Part shown: positions 31,501 through 39,960 of the stretch, piece after piece | Position numbering within the stretch: the stretch's first letter is position 1 | How the letters are laid out: every line of letters starts with the position of its first letter | Assembly (NCBI RefSeq): GCF_002237645.1 | Contig: NZ_MJUZ01000004.1 | Location: 23,646 to 87,645, forward strand | Direction of reading: 5' to 3' | DNA length: 64,000 bases | From: Desulfovibrio sp. MES5 | GTDB lineage: Bacteria > Desulfobacterota > Desulfovibrionia > Desulfovibrionales > Desulfovibrionaceae | Made by a program: the position numbers and the translations under genes | The notes under the pieces: model-generated | What the model was told of the DNA's origin: nothing | Database searches by the model: none | The model's input: the letters and a program-made list of their open reading frames with translations, nothing else

Positions 31501-31561
31501 GACCAAAGAGTACCGACGCCACAAGAAGTCCGGCAATGATGTTGTAGGTTAGTGCATTCAT
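28529..31561 (-). CDS. pntB: NAD(P) transhydrogenase beta subunit with four tandem NADP(H)-binding (dIII) domains
   Basis: 1010 aa: one dII membrane domain (~residues 1-270), then four ~180-aa copies each with '[15 protein letters not shown]', '[25 protein letters not shown]', '[11 protein letters not shown]', 'KPGYAGV'. Confidence 0.97.
   Translation of the reverse strand: [1010 protein letters not shown]
28532..30691 (-). repeat. Four in-frame tandem dIII-coding units (about 540-555 bp)
   Basis: 'GTCGGCAAGCTGCTTGACC'-type anchor at 28931, 29471, 30020 and 30575: spacings 540, 549, 555 bp. Approximate units: D 28532-29038, C 29098-29583, B 29643-30132, A 30196-30691. Confidence 0.95.
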
Positions 31562-31616
31562 GTCACAGCAACCCTTTCTTCTGATTTATGGTTGTAGCAA
31601 AGGCCAGAATGAAGGG

Positions 31617-31898
31617 TTACTTCTTTTTCCCGGCGACCATTCGAAGCATTTTGTGAGTAATGTCAAACCCGCCGAAAACGTTCACAATGGCCATGGCGAC
31701 GGAAATGGCGCCCAGGATGGTGAAAAAGACGGAGCCCGCAAGATAGGTCGCCGTCACCGCACCAAGAATGATGACGCCCGAAAGGGCATTCATGGCCGAC
31801 ATCAGGGGCGTGTGCAGCAGGCTTGGCACATGGCTGATGATCTTGTAGCCGAGCAGCGTCGCAGCAACGAACACTGCCAGCAGGGTAATTGGGGTCAT
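31617..31898 (-). CDS. pntAB: NAD(P) transhydrogenase alpha subunit 2 (membrane part)
   Basis: 93 aa, 'VFVAATLLGYKIISHVPSLLHTPLMSAMNALSGVI', PntA C-terminal membrane domain. Confidence 0.93.
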   Translation of the reverse strand: MTPITLLAVFVAATLLGYKIISHVPSLLHTPLMSAMNALSGVIILGAVTATYLAGSVFFTILGAISVAMAIVNVFGGFDITHKMLRMVAGKKK

Positions 31899-31982
31899 AT
31901 GCTCTTCCTTGAATTTTTTTTCCGGGGCCTATGCGGGATGCCCGGGCGGCAAGCGCCGTCCGGGCACTTTCGCTGTAACCCA

Positions 31983-32095
31983 GAGCATGTGCCTTTGAAA
32001 AAGTCCACATGCCCTGTCGCTGCACGGGAGTGCAGCGCGCCGCTAGCGGCGTGGAGTCTGCCGGAAATGCCATTTCCGGCAGACTGGCGCTCGGT
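31983..32095 (-). repeat. Partial R1 element inside the pnt gene cluster
   Basis: 'AGAGCATGTGCC..GTCGCTGCACGGGAGTGCAGCGCGCCGCTAGCGGCGTGGAGTCTGCCGGAAATGCCATTTCCGGCAGAC'. Confidence 0.75.
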
Positions 32096-32096
32096 T

Positions 32097-33269
32097 CTAC
32101 AGTCCCATGGCCTCACGCGCGCCACGGTGGACAATCTGCTTGTCGATGGTGGTCAGCGTGGATTCGATAATGGGATCGCTCTTGTCCAGCACAATCTTGC
32201 CGTCCTTGGCCAGGAAGGAAAGCAGCTGGTACACGTTGTTGGCGAACATCCAGGTGGAGCTCGTGGGCATCATGCCGGGGATGTTCTTGGTGCCGTCAAT
32301 GGTCACGCCGTGCTTGACCACCACTTCACCAGCCTCGGTCAACTCGCAGTTGCCGCCCTGGTCAATGGAGATGTCAACGATGCTGGAGCCGGGAGCCATA
32401 GAGGCCACCATATCTCCGGTGATCAGGATGGGGGCCAGCTTGCCGGGGATCAGGGCGGACAGGATGATGATGTCCGAATCCTTCACCAGGGGCTTCAGGG
32501 CCTCACGTTCCTTGCTCAGCCATTCATCGCTCAGGCGCTGGGCATAGCCGCCTTCGCCAATGGCCACATCGGCGGGCACGCCCACGTCAAAGCACTTGGC
32601 GCCAAGGCTCGTGGACTGTTCGCGCGCGTCGGGCCGGATGTCCACGGCGGTTACCACAGCGCCAAGGCGCTTGGCGGTGGCGACGGCCTGAAGGCCCGCC
32701 ACGCCCGTGCCGATGACCAGCACGTTGGCGGGTTTGATGACGCCCACGGCCGTGCCCACCATGGGCATGAACTTGGCCAGGCGGTTGGCGGCCATGAGCA
32801 CGCCCTTGTAGCCGGCCACAGTGCTCATGGAGGTCAGGGCGTCCATGCCCTGAGCGCGCGAAATACGCGGGATGCCGTCAAGCGTGATGCTGATCACGCC
32901 CGTGGCCGCCAGCTTTTTCATCATTTCATGGTTCACCGGCGCGGCGGGATGCAGGAACGTGATCAGGTACTGGCCGTCACGCACCATTTCCGCTTCGTGC
33001 TTGTTCACCTTTTTATTGAACAGGGGTTCCTTGACCTTCAGGATCACGTCGGCCTTGGCAAAGATTTCCTGAACGTCTTCAATAATCTTGCCGCCAGCTT
33101 CAACATAAGCGGCGTCTGGGAAAAACGCGCCGTCGCCCGCCCCCTCCTCGACCAGAACTGTGGCCCCTTCGCCAACCATCTTCTTGACGGTATCAGGAGT
33201 TGCGGACACGCGGCGTTCGCCGTGCATGATTTCCATCGGCACACCGATAGTCATACCCTGAAACTTCAT
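32097..33269 (-). CDS. pntAA: NAD(P) transhydrogenase alpha subunit 1 (NAD(H)-binding dI)
   Basis: 390 aa; 'ISRAQGMDALTSMSTVAGYKG' (RQD loop), 'VLVIGTGVAGLQAVATAKRLGAVVTAVDIRP'. Confidence 0.95.
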   Translation of the reverse strand: MKFQGMTIGVPMEIMHGERRVSATPDTVKKMVGEGATVLVEEGAGDGAFFPDAAYVEAGGKIIEDVQEIFAKADVILKVKEPLFNKKVNKHEAEMVRDGQYLITFLHPAAPVNHEMMKKLAATGVISITLDGIPRISRAQGMDALTSMSTVAGYKGVLMAANRLAKFMPMVGTAVGVIKPANVLVIGTGVAGLQAVATAKRLGAVVTAVDIRPDAREQSTSLGAKCFDVGVPADVAIGEGGYAQRLSDEWLSKEREALKPLVKDSDIIILSALIPGKLAPILITGDMVASMAPGSSIVDISIDQGGNCELTEAGEVVVKHGVTIDGTKNIPGMMPTSSTWMFANNVYQLLSFLAKDGKIVLDKSDPIIESTLTTIDKQIVHRGAREAMGL

Positions 33270-33369
33270 TATAAGACTCCTTGAGACGTTAGAGACTCTT
33301 TATCTCTTGTGCGGCAGCCGACGCCCAACGCGCGGTTGTCGCCACACTGTACTGGACATGTTGCTGTTA

Positions 33370-34752
33370 CTAAGCGTCTTTCTTGTTCCAACCGAGCAGG
33401 TTGTACACAATGTTGATGCCGATAATCCAAAGCGGCCCAACTATCATGGCGATGCGTGTGGATTCACCAATGGTGAGAATCACGCACACGAACACCAGGC
33501 CGACCAGGGCGAAATAGTTGGAGTAGGGATACCAGGGCATTTTGTACGCGATCTTGGCCGTTTCTTCCGGCGACTTGCTGGCACGGGACTTCATCTGAAC
33601 GATGATGATGGTTCCCCATATCCACAAGGCGGCGAAGGTGGCAATGCTGGTTACGATGATAAACACTTCTTCAGGCACGATATAGTTGAGGAACACGCCG
33701 ATAAGCATGATGCACGAAGACACCAGGATACCGCGCGCGGGCACGTTGGCCTTGCTGGTCTGGGCAAAATACTGCGGAGCGCGTTTTTGCAGAGCCAGGT
33801 TGTAAAGCATGCGCCCGTTGCTGTAGATGCCGCTGTTGCAGGAAGACAGCGCGGCGGTGGCCACCACGAAGTTGATGATGCCCGCAGCCGCGGCGATGCC
33901 GATGTTCTTGAAGGTCAGCACAAAGGGGCTGCCGTGCACGCCGATTTCATTCCAGGGGAAGATGCTCATGATGACGAACAGAGCGCCGATGTAGAACACG
34001 AGGATACGCCACAGCACCTTGTTGATGGCTGAGGGGATGGATTTTTCAGGGTTGCAGGCCTCACCTGCGGTGACGCCGATGAGCTCAATGCCCAAAAATG
34101 CGAACATGACCATTGATAGGGCCATAAACACGCCTGTCATGCCATTGGGCAAAAAGCCGCCTTCAAGGGCGTACAGGTTGGTGATGCCCGTGGGCACGCC
34201 GCCATGGCCGATGCCGAACAGGATAATGCCAAGACCAATGGCGATCATTGCGATAATGACCACAACCTTGATGAGCGCGAACCAGAATTCGAATTCGCCG
34301 AAAAGCTTTACGGAAATGAGGTTGACGGTTGTCATGGCCACCAGTGCCAACAAGGCCGGTATCCACTGTGGCAAGTCCGGCCACCAGAAGGTGCAGTACA
34401 CGCCCACAGCCGTGATTTCGGCCATACCAGTGATGATCCACATGAACCAGTAGGTCCAGCCGGTTATGTAGCCCATGCGCGGGCCCATGAACATATTCGC
34501 ATACGCGCTGAACGAGCCGGACACGGGATAGGCGACAGCAATTTCACCGAGGGCGCGCATCACAAAGAAGATGACGGCCGCGCCGATGAGGTATGACAGC
34601 AACAGGCCCGGGCCAGCTGTTCTGATAGCCGTGCTTGAACCCAGGAACAGGCCGACGCCGATGGCCCCGCCGATGGCGATAAGCTGAATATGTCTAGACT
34701 CCAACCCTCGGGTTAGTGTTTCACCAGTTACGCTTTTGTTTTCGCTCGACAT
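33370..34752 (-). CDS. APC-superfamily amino acid permease (AAT type; substrate possibly D-Ala/Gly/D-Ser)
   Basis: 'TRGLESRHIQLIAIGGAIGVGLFLGSSTAIRTAGPGLLLSYLIG'; start chosen at MSSENKS after GGAGAAC. Confidence 0.92.
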   Translation of the reverse strand: MSSENKSVTGETLTRGLESRHIQLIAIGGAIGVGLFLGSSTAIRTAGPGLLLSYLIGAAVIFFVMRALGEIAVAYPVSGSFSAYANMFMGPRMGYITGWTYWFMWIITGMAEITAVGVYCTFWWPDLPQWIPALLALVAMTTVNLISVKLFGEFEFWFALIKVVVIIAMIAIGLGIILFGIGHGGVPTGITNLYALEGGFLPNGMTGVFMALSMVMFAFLGIELIGVTAGEACNPEKSIPSAINKVLWRILVFYIGALFVIMSIFPWNEIGVHGSPFVLTFKNIGIAAAAGIINFVVATAALSSCNSGIYSNGRMLYNLALQKRAPQYFAQTSKANVPARGILVSSCIMLIGVFLNYIVPEEVFIIVTSIATFAALWIWGTIIIVQMKSRASKSPEETAKIAYKMPWYPYSNYFALVGLVFVCVILTIGESTRIAMIVGPLWIIGINIVYNLLGWNKKDA

Positions 34753-34971
34753 ATGTTCTCCTTGCAAAACCGTGAACGAGTTTGAATGCCAATCCTTAGA
34801 CAACGAGGTTTCGTGAGTGGGGGGAGCCTCCTTTTTCCTCTTGATGTAGTGTATGTATCTCGGGCAGGGACCCGGTCATCCGCATATGACCGAAGTCGTC
34901 CGACCACGGGAAGCTACGGCATTCTCCTCATACAAAATGTTGCAGGCGATGATATATGAACGACAACAGGT

Positions 34972-36114
34972 TCATTCCACGTACACCCTGGGCACACGCT
35001 TGCCCACCATGCACACGACTTCGTAATTGATGGTGCCGAGATGCGCGGCGATTTCATCGGCGGGCAGTTCGGGGCCGCCGAAGAGCAGCACTTCATCATC
35101 TGCGCGGACATCAGGGATATGGCTCACGTCGGCCATGCACTGGTCCATGCAGATGCGTCCAACCACGGGCGCGCGCTCGCCCCGCACCAAGACCTCGGCC
35201 TTTTTGCTGAGCATGCGCGTATACCCGTCAGCGTAGCCGATGGGTATGGTGGCAAGGAGACTGTCTTTCTGCGTATGAAAAATACTGCCATAGCTCACGC
35301 CCACGCCGGGCGGAACCTGCTTGACCATGGCCAGCCGCGCCTTGAGGCGCATGGCGGGGCGCAGTTCAATGGGGATGGGGCATTCGTCCGAGGGCTTTAA
35401 TCCGTAAAGGATTATGCCCGCCCTGACCATATCAAGCTGGGCCTCTGGCATGGAAAGTATGGCGGCGCTGTTGGCGCAATGCCGGATGGCAAGGCGTATG
35501 CCGGATGCCTCCACCGCCGCCATGGCAGCCTGAAACCGCTCAAACTGTTTGAGGCAGTACGAGCGATCGGCGCTGTCCGAACTGGCAAAATGGGTAAACA
35601 TGCCCTCAAGCACAATGTTATCAAGGCTGGACACGTAGGAGCAGAAGGCCGCCGCTTCTTCGGGGCGCACGCCGATGCGCGTCATGCCCGTGTCAACCTT
35701 GACGTGCACCTTGACGGACATGCCAAGCCCGACTGCAGCCGCTGAAAGGGCGTCCGCCTGTTCCTTGCTGAAAATGGTCTGGGTAATGTGGTTGCTGACC
35801 ACGAAAGACGCCGCCTGCGGCGGCGTATAACCAAGTATGAGAATGGGCACGGTAATGCCCGCAGCGCGTAGTGCTGCTGCCTCATCCAGAATGGCCACGC
35901 CAAAATAGCCCGCGCCCAGAGCCACGGCTTCATGGGCCAGGGGCACTGCTCCGTGTCCATACCCGTCTGCTTTAATGATGGGGCAGAATATCACTCCAGG
36001 CTTAAGCAGCGACCTGATCTGGCGCATGTTATGCCGCAGTGCTGAAAGACTTATTTCCGCCCACACCGGTCTGTCAAAACTGACCACAACGTCCTCCCGT
36101 TCCGGATACAGCAA
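34972..36114 (-). CDS. alr: Alanine racemase
   Basis: 'ICPIIKADGYGHGAVPLAHEA' PLP-lysine block; 'VKVDTGMTRIGVRPEE'; 'VVGRICMDQCMADVS'. Confidence 0.95.
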   Translation of the reverse strand: MLYPEREDVVVSFDRPVWAEISLSALRHNMRQIRSLLKPGVIFCPIIKADGYGHGAVPLAHEAVALGAGYFGVAILDEAAALRAAGITVPILILGYTPPQAASFVVSNHITQTIFSKEQADALSAAAVGLGMSVKVHVKVDTGMTRIGVRPEEAAAFCSYVSSLDNIVLEGMFTHFASSDSADRSYCLKQFERFQAAMAAVEASGIRLAIRHCANSAAILSMPEAQLDMVRAGIILYGLKPSDECPIPIELRPAMRLKARLAMVKQVPPGVGVSYGSIFHTQKDSLLATIPIGYADGYTRMLSKKAEVLVRGERAPVVGRICMDQCMADVSHIPDVRADDEVLLFGGPELPADEIAAHLGTINYEVVCMVGKRVPRVYVE

Positions 36115-36828
36115 TATCCACGGCTGACATTATCAGTATATGGGCACGATAACCCATATAAAATCCTGCCTATGGACACGTGAAACTATATATTAAAAAA
36201 ATAAACCCATCATACATAGTTATTTTTCAACAATCAGCGCCTGAAAAAACGTTTCAGCATACGTCAAAACATTTTCTGAAAAAAATTCAACATATTCTGT
36301 TTGCGACACTAAATTTATAAAAAAGCCTGATATCTGCTTTCAAAATTTTATTGCTTTGATGTCAGGATATATACAAGTGATACCATGAGTGTCTCATTAT
36401 GTCCATGCTTGCAAAAAAATTTGCAGCAATTCTTTGTCAGCCATCTTACTGCGCAGCACCAACATCCTTTTTTTTCACGGTATTAGCATAAAAAACACAT
36501 TTTTCGGCCACAAAAAACAGTTAACGCCTGCCCGTCGCTGGCTGCAAAAAAACTTCAAGCCACTCATATCCAAAGCTGGACTGGTTCGTAAAAATCCGCG
36601 CTGCTGGCTGCTCCCGCGTCTCTGCGGGTCGATCAATCAACCAAGCGCCGCCGTCTTTTCTGCGCGCTGCATTTACAAAAGTTTGTAAGCAGCCCTTTTC
36701 AACATAAGCATTTATAACCACAAGATTTATCAACTAATTTTCAAACGTGATAAAATGCTTTCATTTTATTTCAATAATTTCAGTGTATTAACTTTGTATC
36801 AGAAAAAAATTCCTGTCATTTCTTCCAA

Positions 36829-37392
36829 CTACACACGTCGATATGGCTGTTGCCCCATTTCATAATAATTGCCGCCTTCAGCATCCATAACCACAATGGC
36901 GGGGAAGTCCTCCACCTCAAGGGCGGCCAGAGCTTCCGGCCCCAGGTCGTCATAGGCCAGCACCGTGTATTTTTTGATGCTGCGCGCCACCAGCGCCCCT
37001 GCGCCGCCAATGGCCGCCAGATAGGGCGCGCCAAAACGCCGAATGGCTTCCGCCACTTCTGCGCTGCGATAGCCCTTGCCTATCATGCCCTTGAGGCCCA
37101 GTTCCAGCAGCTGCGGCGTATAGGCGTCCATGCGGCCGGATGTGGTTGGCCCGGCTGCGCCGATGACCTGCCCCGGACGCGCGGGGCTTGGCCCCAGATA
37201 GTAGACCACCGCGCCCTGCAAATCCACGGGCAGGGGCTCGCCCTTTGCCAGGCTTTCAACCATGCGTTTGTGCGCGGCGTCGCGCGCGGCCAGCACCGTA
37301 CCGGTAATAAGCACCCTGTCGCCCGCCTTCAACGAGCGGGCGGTGGCGTCATCAAAGGGAGCCGTGACGCGCCTGATGTTCTGATCTGCCAT
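36829..37392 (-). CDS. Class I fumarate hydratase, beta (C-terminal) subunit
   Basis: 'GPSPARPGQVIGAAGPTTSGRMDAYTP' and 'MIGKGYRS'; adjacent to alpha subunit. Confidence 0.93.
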   Translation of the reverse strand: MADQNIRRVTAPFDDATARSLKAGDRVLITGTVLAARDAAHKRMVESLAKGEPLPVDLQGAVVYYLGPSPARPGQVIGAAGPTTSGRMDAYTPQLLELGLKGMIGKGYRSAEVAEAIRRFGAPYLAAIGGAGALVARSIKKYTVLAYDDLGPEALAALEVEDFPAIVVMDAEGGNYYEMGQQPYRRV

Positions 37393-37641
37393 GGGAGTCT
37401 CCTGGAGCAATCTACCCTTGAGAATGACACTCTCAAAGTTTGCGGCACGCTTGCTTCGTCGCTTGACAGCGCAAATAAACAGCGGCGGCGTCTTTAGTCT
37501 CTAGCGGTGCTGTCCTGCCCCGTAAGTCGGTTCCGTCAACGGTTCAGCAAGTCCTGCGGGCAAGAGCTGAAGCGGCGCTCGCTCCTTGGTTGCTGGCGAC
37601 CGCTCACGCAGTCGGCAGCGTGATTTCAAAGTAGCAATGCT

Positions 37642-38487
37642 CTACAGCACCACTTCGGCGTGACGCGCCGCGTGGCAATTGATGTTCACTGCCACAGGCA
37701 AACTTGCAATATGGGTGGGGGCCCACTCCACATGCACCTTGAGCGCGGTTACAAGGCCGCCGAATCCCTGCGGGCCGATGCCGGTACTGTTGACGAGGTC
37801 AAGCAGTTCTTCTTCAAGGGCGGCGTAACGGCCATCGGCATTGCGGCTTTCAAGGTCGCGGACGGCGGCGCGCTTGGCGCAGAGCGCGGCCACTTCCATA
37901 GTGCCGCCAATGCCTACGCCAACCACCATGGGCGGGCAGGCGCTGGGCCCGGCAGCCTTGACGGCCTCCAGAACCACCCGGCGCACGCCGTCGAGTCCGT
38001 CGGCGGGCACCAGCATTCTGAGCAAACTTTTGTTCTCCGATCCCGCCCCCTTGGGGGCCAGCCGCAGGCGCAGGGCATCGCCCGGCACAATACGGGCATG
38101 GATGACTGCCGGGGTATTATCGCCTGTATTTTTGCGCTCAAACAGCGGCTCCGCCACACAGGATTTACGCAGATATCCCTGCGTGTAGCCGCGCCGCACG
38201 CCCTCATGAATGGCTGATTCAAAATCCCCGCCCACAATGCGCACGTCCTGCCCCACGTTGGCAAAGACCACGGCGAGGCCGGTGTCCTGACAGATGGGCA
38301 TGCGTTCAGCCCTGGCCAGAGCGGCATTTTCCAGCAACTGCTCCAGAATGGCCTGCCCAATGGGCGAAGATTCCTCTTGCCTCGCGCGGACCAGCCCCGC
38401 CTCTACATCGTCGGGCAACAGACAGCAGGCATCTACGGCCAGGCGGGCCACTGCCCGCGATATTTCCTCAGCATTGATTTCTTTCAT
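37642..38487 (-). CDS. Class I fumarate hydratase, alpha (N-terminal) subunit
   Basis: 'MPICQDTGLAVVFANVGQDV', 'GIGGTMEVAALCAKRA', 'STGIGPQGFGG'. Confidence 0.93.
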   Translation of the reverse strand: MKEINAEEISRAVARLAVDACCLLPDDVEAGLVRARQEESSPIGQAILEQLLENAALARAERMPICQDTGLAVVFANVGQDVRIVGGDFESAIHEGVRRGYTQGYLRKSCVAEPLFERKNTGDNTPAVIHARIVPGDALRLRLAPKGAGSENKSLLRMLVPADGLDGVRRVVLEAVKAAGPSACPPMVVGVGIGGTMEVAALCAKRAAVRDLESRNADGRYAALEEELLDLVNSTGIGPQGFGGLVTALKVHVEWAPTHIASLPVAVNINCHAARHAEVVL

Positions 38488-38902
38488 GTCTCACACATGG
38501 TTTCCGGTTTGGACGCCGCTTGTGGATGGCCCAGTGACGCACCTGGAAGAAAAGCAGGAACCGTCGTTGAAGGCAAGCTTCATCCACCCGAAAAGATACA
38601 ATTTTTTTGAGGGCAGCATAGCCGTAATGCAATTTCTGTCAAACAACATTATGGTACTAGGGTGATGCAAAATTGTATCAAGCTCCGCTGCAAAAAAGCA
38701 ATGCCTATACGCGGCTGCCATCGCGGTTTCTGGCCGTTTTTTTACGCTTTTGTCTCTATGACTTCAGGAAGATTCGGTTTTATTATATACAAAATTGTAC
38801 TGATCATGCCGGGGTGTAAACCGGCATTCAGGAAGCGCAGGGCGCAGGCGGCGGCGCTGTGTTTTTTTTGCGTCCACAGCGGGGTAAAGACCCAGCCCAT
38901 CT

Positions 38903-39075
38903 TTAGAGCAGATTAACTTTGAACTGCTTCACATTTCAGAGTTGTCATGCAGCCGAGCTTTATTCGCAGCTTCCTTCGTCGCAACGGCCAAAGCCCTGCA
39001 GATCCATGCCACGTTGTGGCGTGCTGCACTTTCGTGCGACTAGAGCATGTACACTTTTTCAAAGTTACCGTGCTC
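38903..39075 (+). repeat. R1 palindromic repeat copy
   Basis: 'TTTAGAGCAGATTAACTTTGAA...GATCCATGCCACGTTGTGGCGTGCTGCACTTTCGTGCGACTAGAGCATGTACACTTTTTCAAAGTT'. Confidence 0.8.
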
Positions 39076-39165
39076 CAGCCGAACAAAAAACAGCGCACAG
39101 CCGGAGTCGCGTTGGCTGTGCGCTGTCGCGCCGCAAGGGCGCACCATTCTGCCCATGTGGACACG

Positions 39166-39960
39166 TCAGTGGGACTGTCCGAGGCAAGTATTCTGCCAGG
39201 CATCCGGCCAGGCATCCGACCCCTGCTCCTGCAGGTGCCGCAGGCAGCGGCCAGGGCTGTCAAAACCGCGCCGCAGATCGGCATAGTTGGGCACCATCCG
39301 GGCATGGCCGTGTTCATAAAGAATCAGGCTGCCCGCAAAAGCATCCACATCACCGGGATCATGCGTGATGATCACCGCAGGTATGGTGAGGTCCGCCATC
39401 AGTTCCAGCAGTTCTTCGCGCAGACGCTCGCGCAGCAGCGGATCAAGCGCCGAGAACGGTTCATCCAGCAGCAGAAGCTCCGGCTCGGCATTGAGCGCGC
39501 GGGCCAGGGCCGCTCGCTGCCGCTGGCCGCCGGAAAGCTGAGAAGGCAGGCTGCGGGCCAGATGCCCGATGCCGAATCGTTCCAGCATGTCCTGGGCGCG
39601 CCGCTGCTGGACAGCGCACACGCGCCACGGCCAGAGGCCGGTGCCGCTGTAGGCGACATTCTGCAACAGGGTCAGATGCGGAAACAGGGCGTAGTCCTGA
39701 AACATGTAGCCGATTTTACGGCGCTGGGCGGGCACAAAGACATTGCGGTCCCCATCGTACAGCGTGCGTTCGCCAAGCAGGATATGGCCGGAATCCGGCC
39801 GCACCAGCCCTGCAAGGCACTGCATGGTCAGGCTTTTGCCCGAACCGGAAGGCCCGAAGAGCACCACGTTCTTGTGGTCCCCGCCTATTTCATAGTCCAC
39901 GTCCAGGCTGAAGGGCACTGCCGCGTTTTTGAAGCTCTTGTACAAACGCAGGGAAATCAT
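39166..39960 (-). CDS. modC: Molybdate/tungstate ABC transporter ATP-binding protein
   Basis: 'GPSGSGKSLTMQCLAG', 'LSGGQRQRAALARAL', 'LLLLDEPFSALD'; overlaps modB. Confidence 0.9.
   Translation of the reverse strand: MISLRLYKSFKNAAVPFSLDVDYEIGGDHKNVVLFGPSGSGKSLTMQCLAGLVRPDSGHILLGERTLYDGDRNVFVPAQRRKIGYMFQDYALFPHLTLLQNVAYSGTGLWPWRVCAVQQRRAQDMLERFGIGHLARSLPSQLSGGQRQRAALARALNAEPELLLLDEPFSALDPLLRERLREELLELMADLTIPAVIITHDPGDVDAFAGSLILYEHGHARMVPNYADLRRGFDSPGRCLRHLQEQGSDAWPDAWQNTCLGQSH

Noticed and set aside
28442-31552. 1036-aa plus-strand ORF antisense to pntB
   Set aside because: Mirror-frame artefact of GC-rich codon bias; its apparent repeats are antisense of the four dIII units; the minus strand has clear PntB homology.
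28529-31561. Assembly artefact generating extra dIII copies
   Set aside because: Units and linkers differ by many substitutions and in length (540/549/555 bp); collapse or expansion errors would give identical units. Long-read confirmation still advised.
31560-33284. 574-aa plus-strand ORF over pntAA/pntAB
   Set aside because: Antisense to well-supported transhydrogenase subunits.
36389-36688. 99-aa ORF in AT-rich gap
   Set aside because: No RBS or recognisable family; composition matches random AT-rich sequence.
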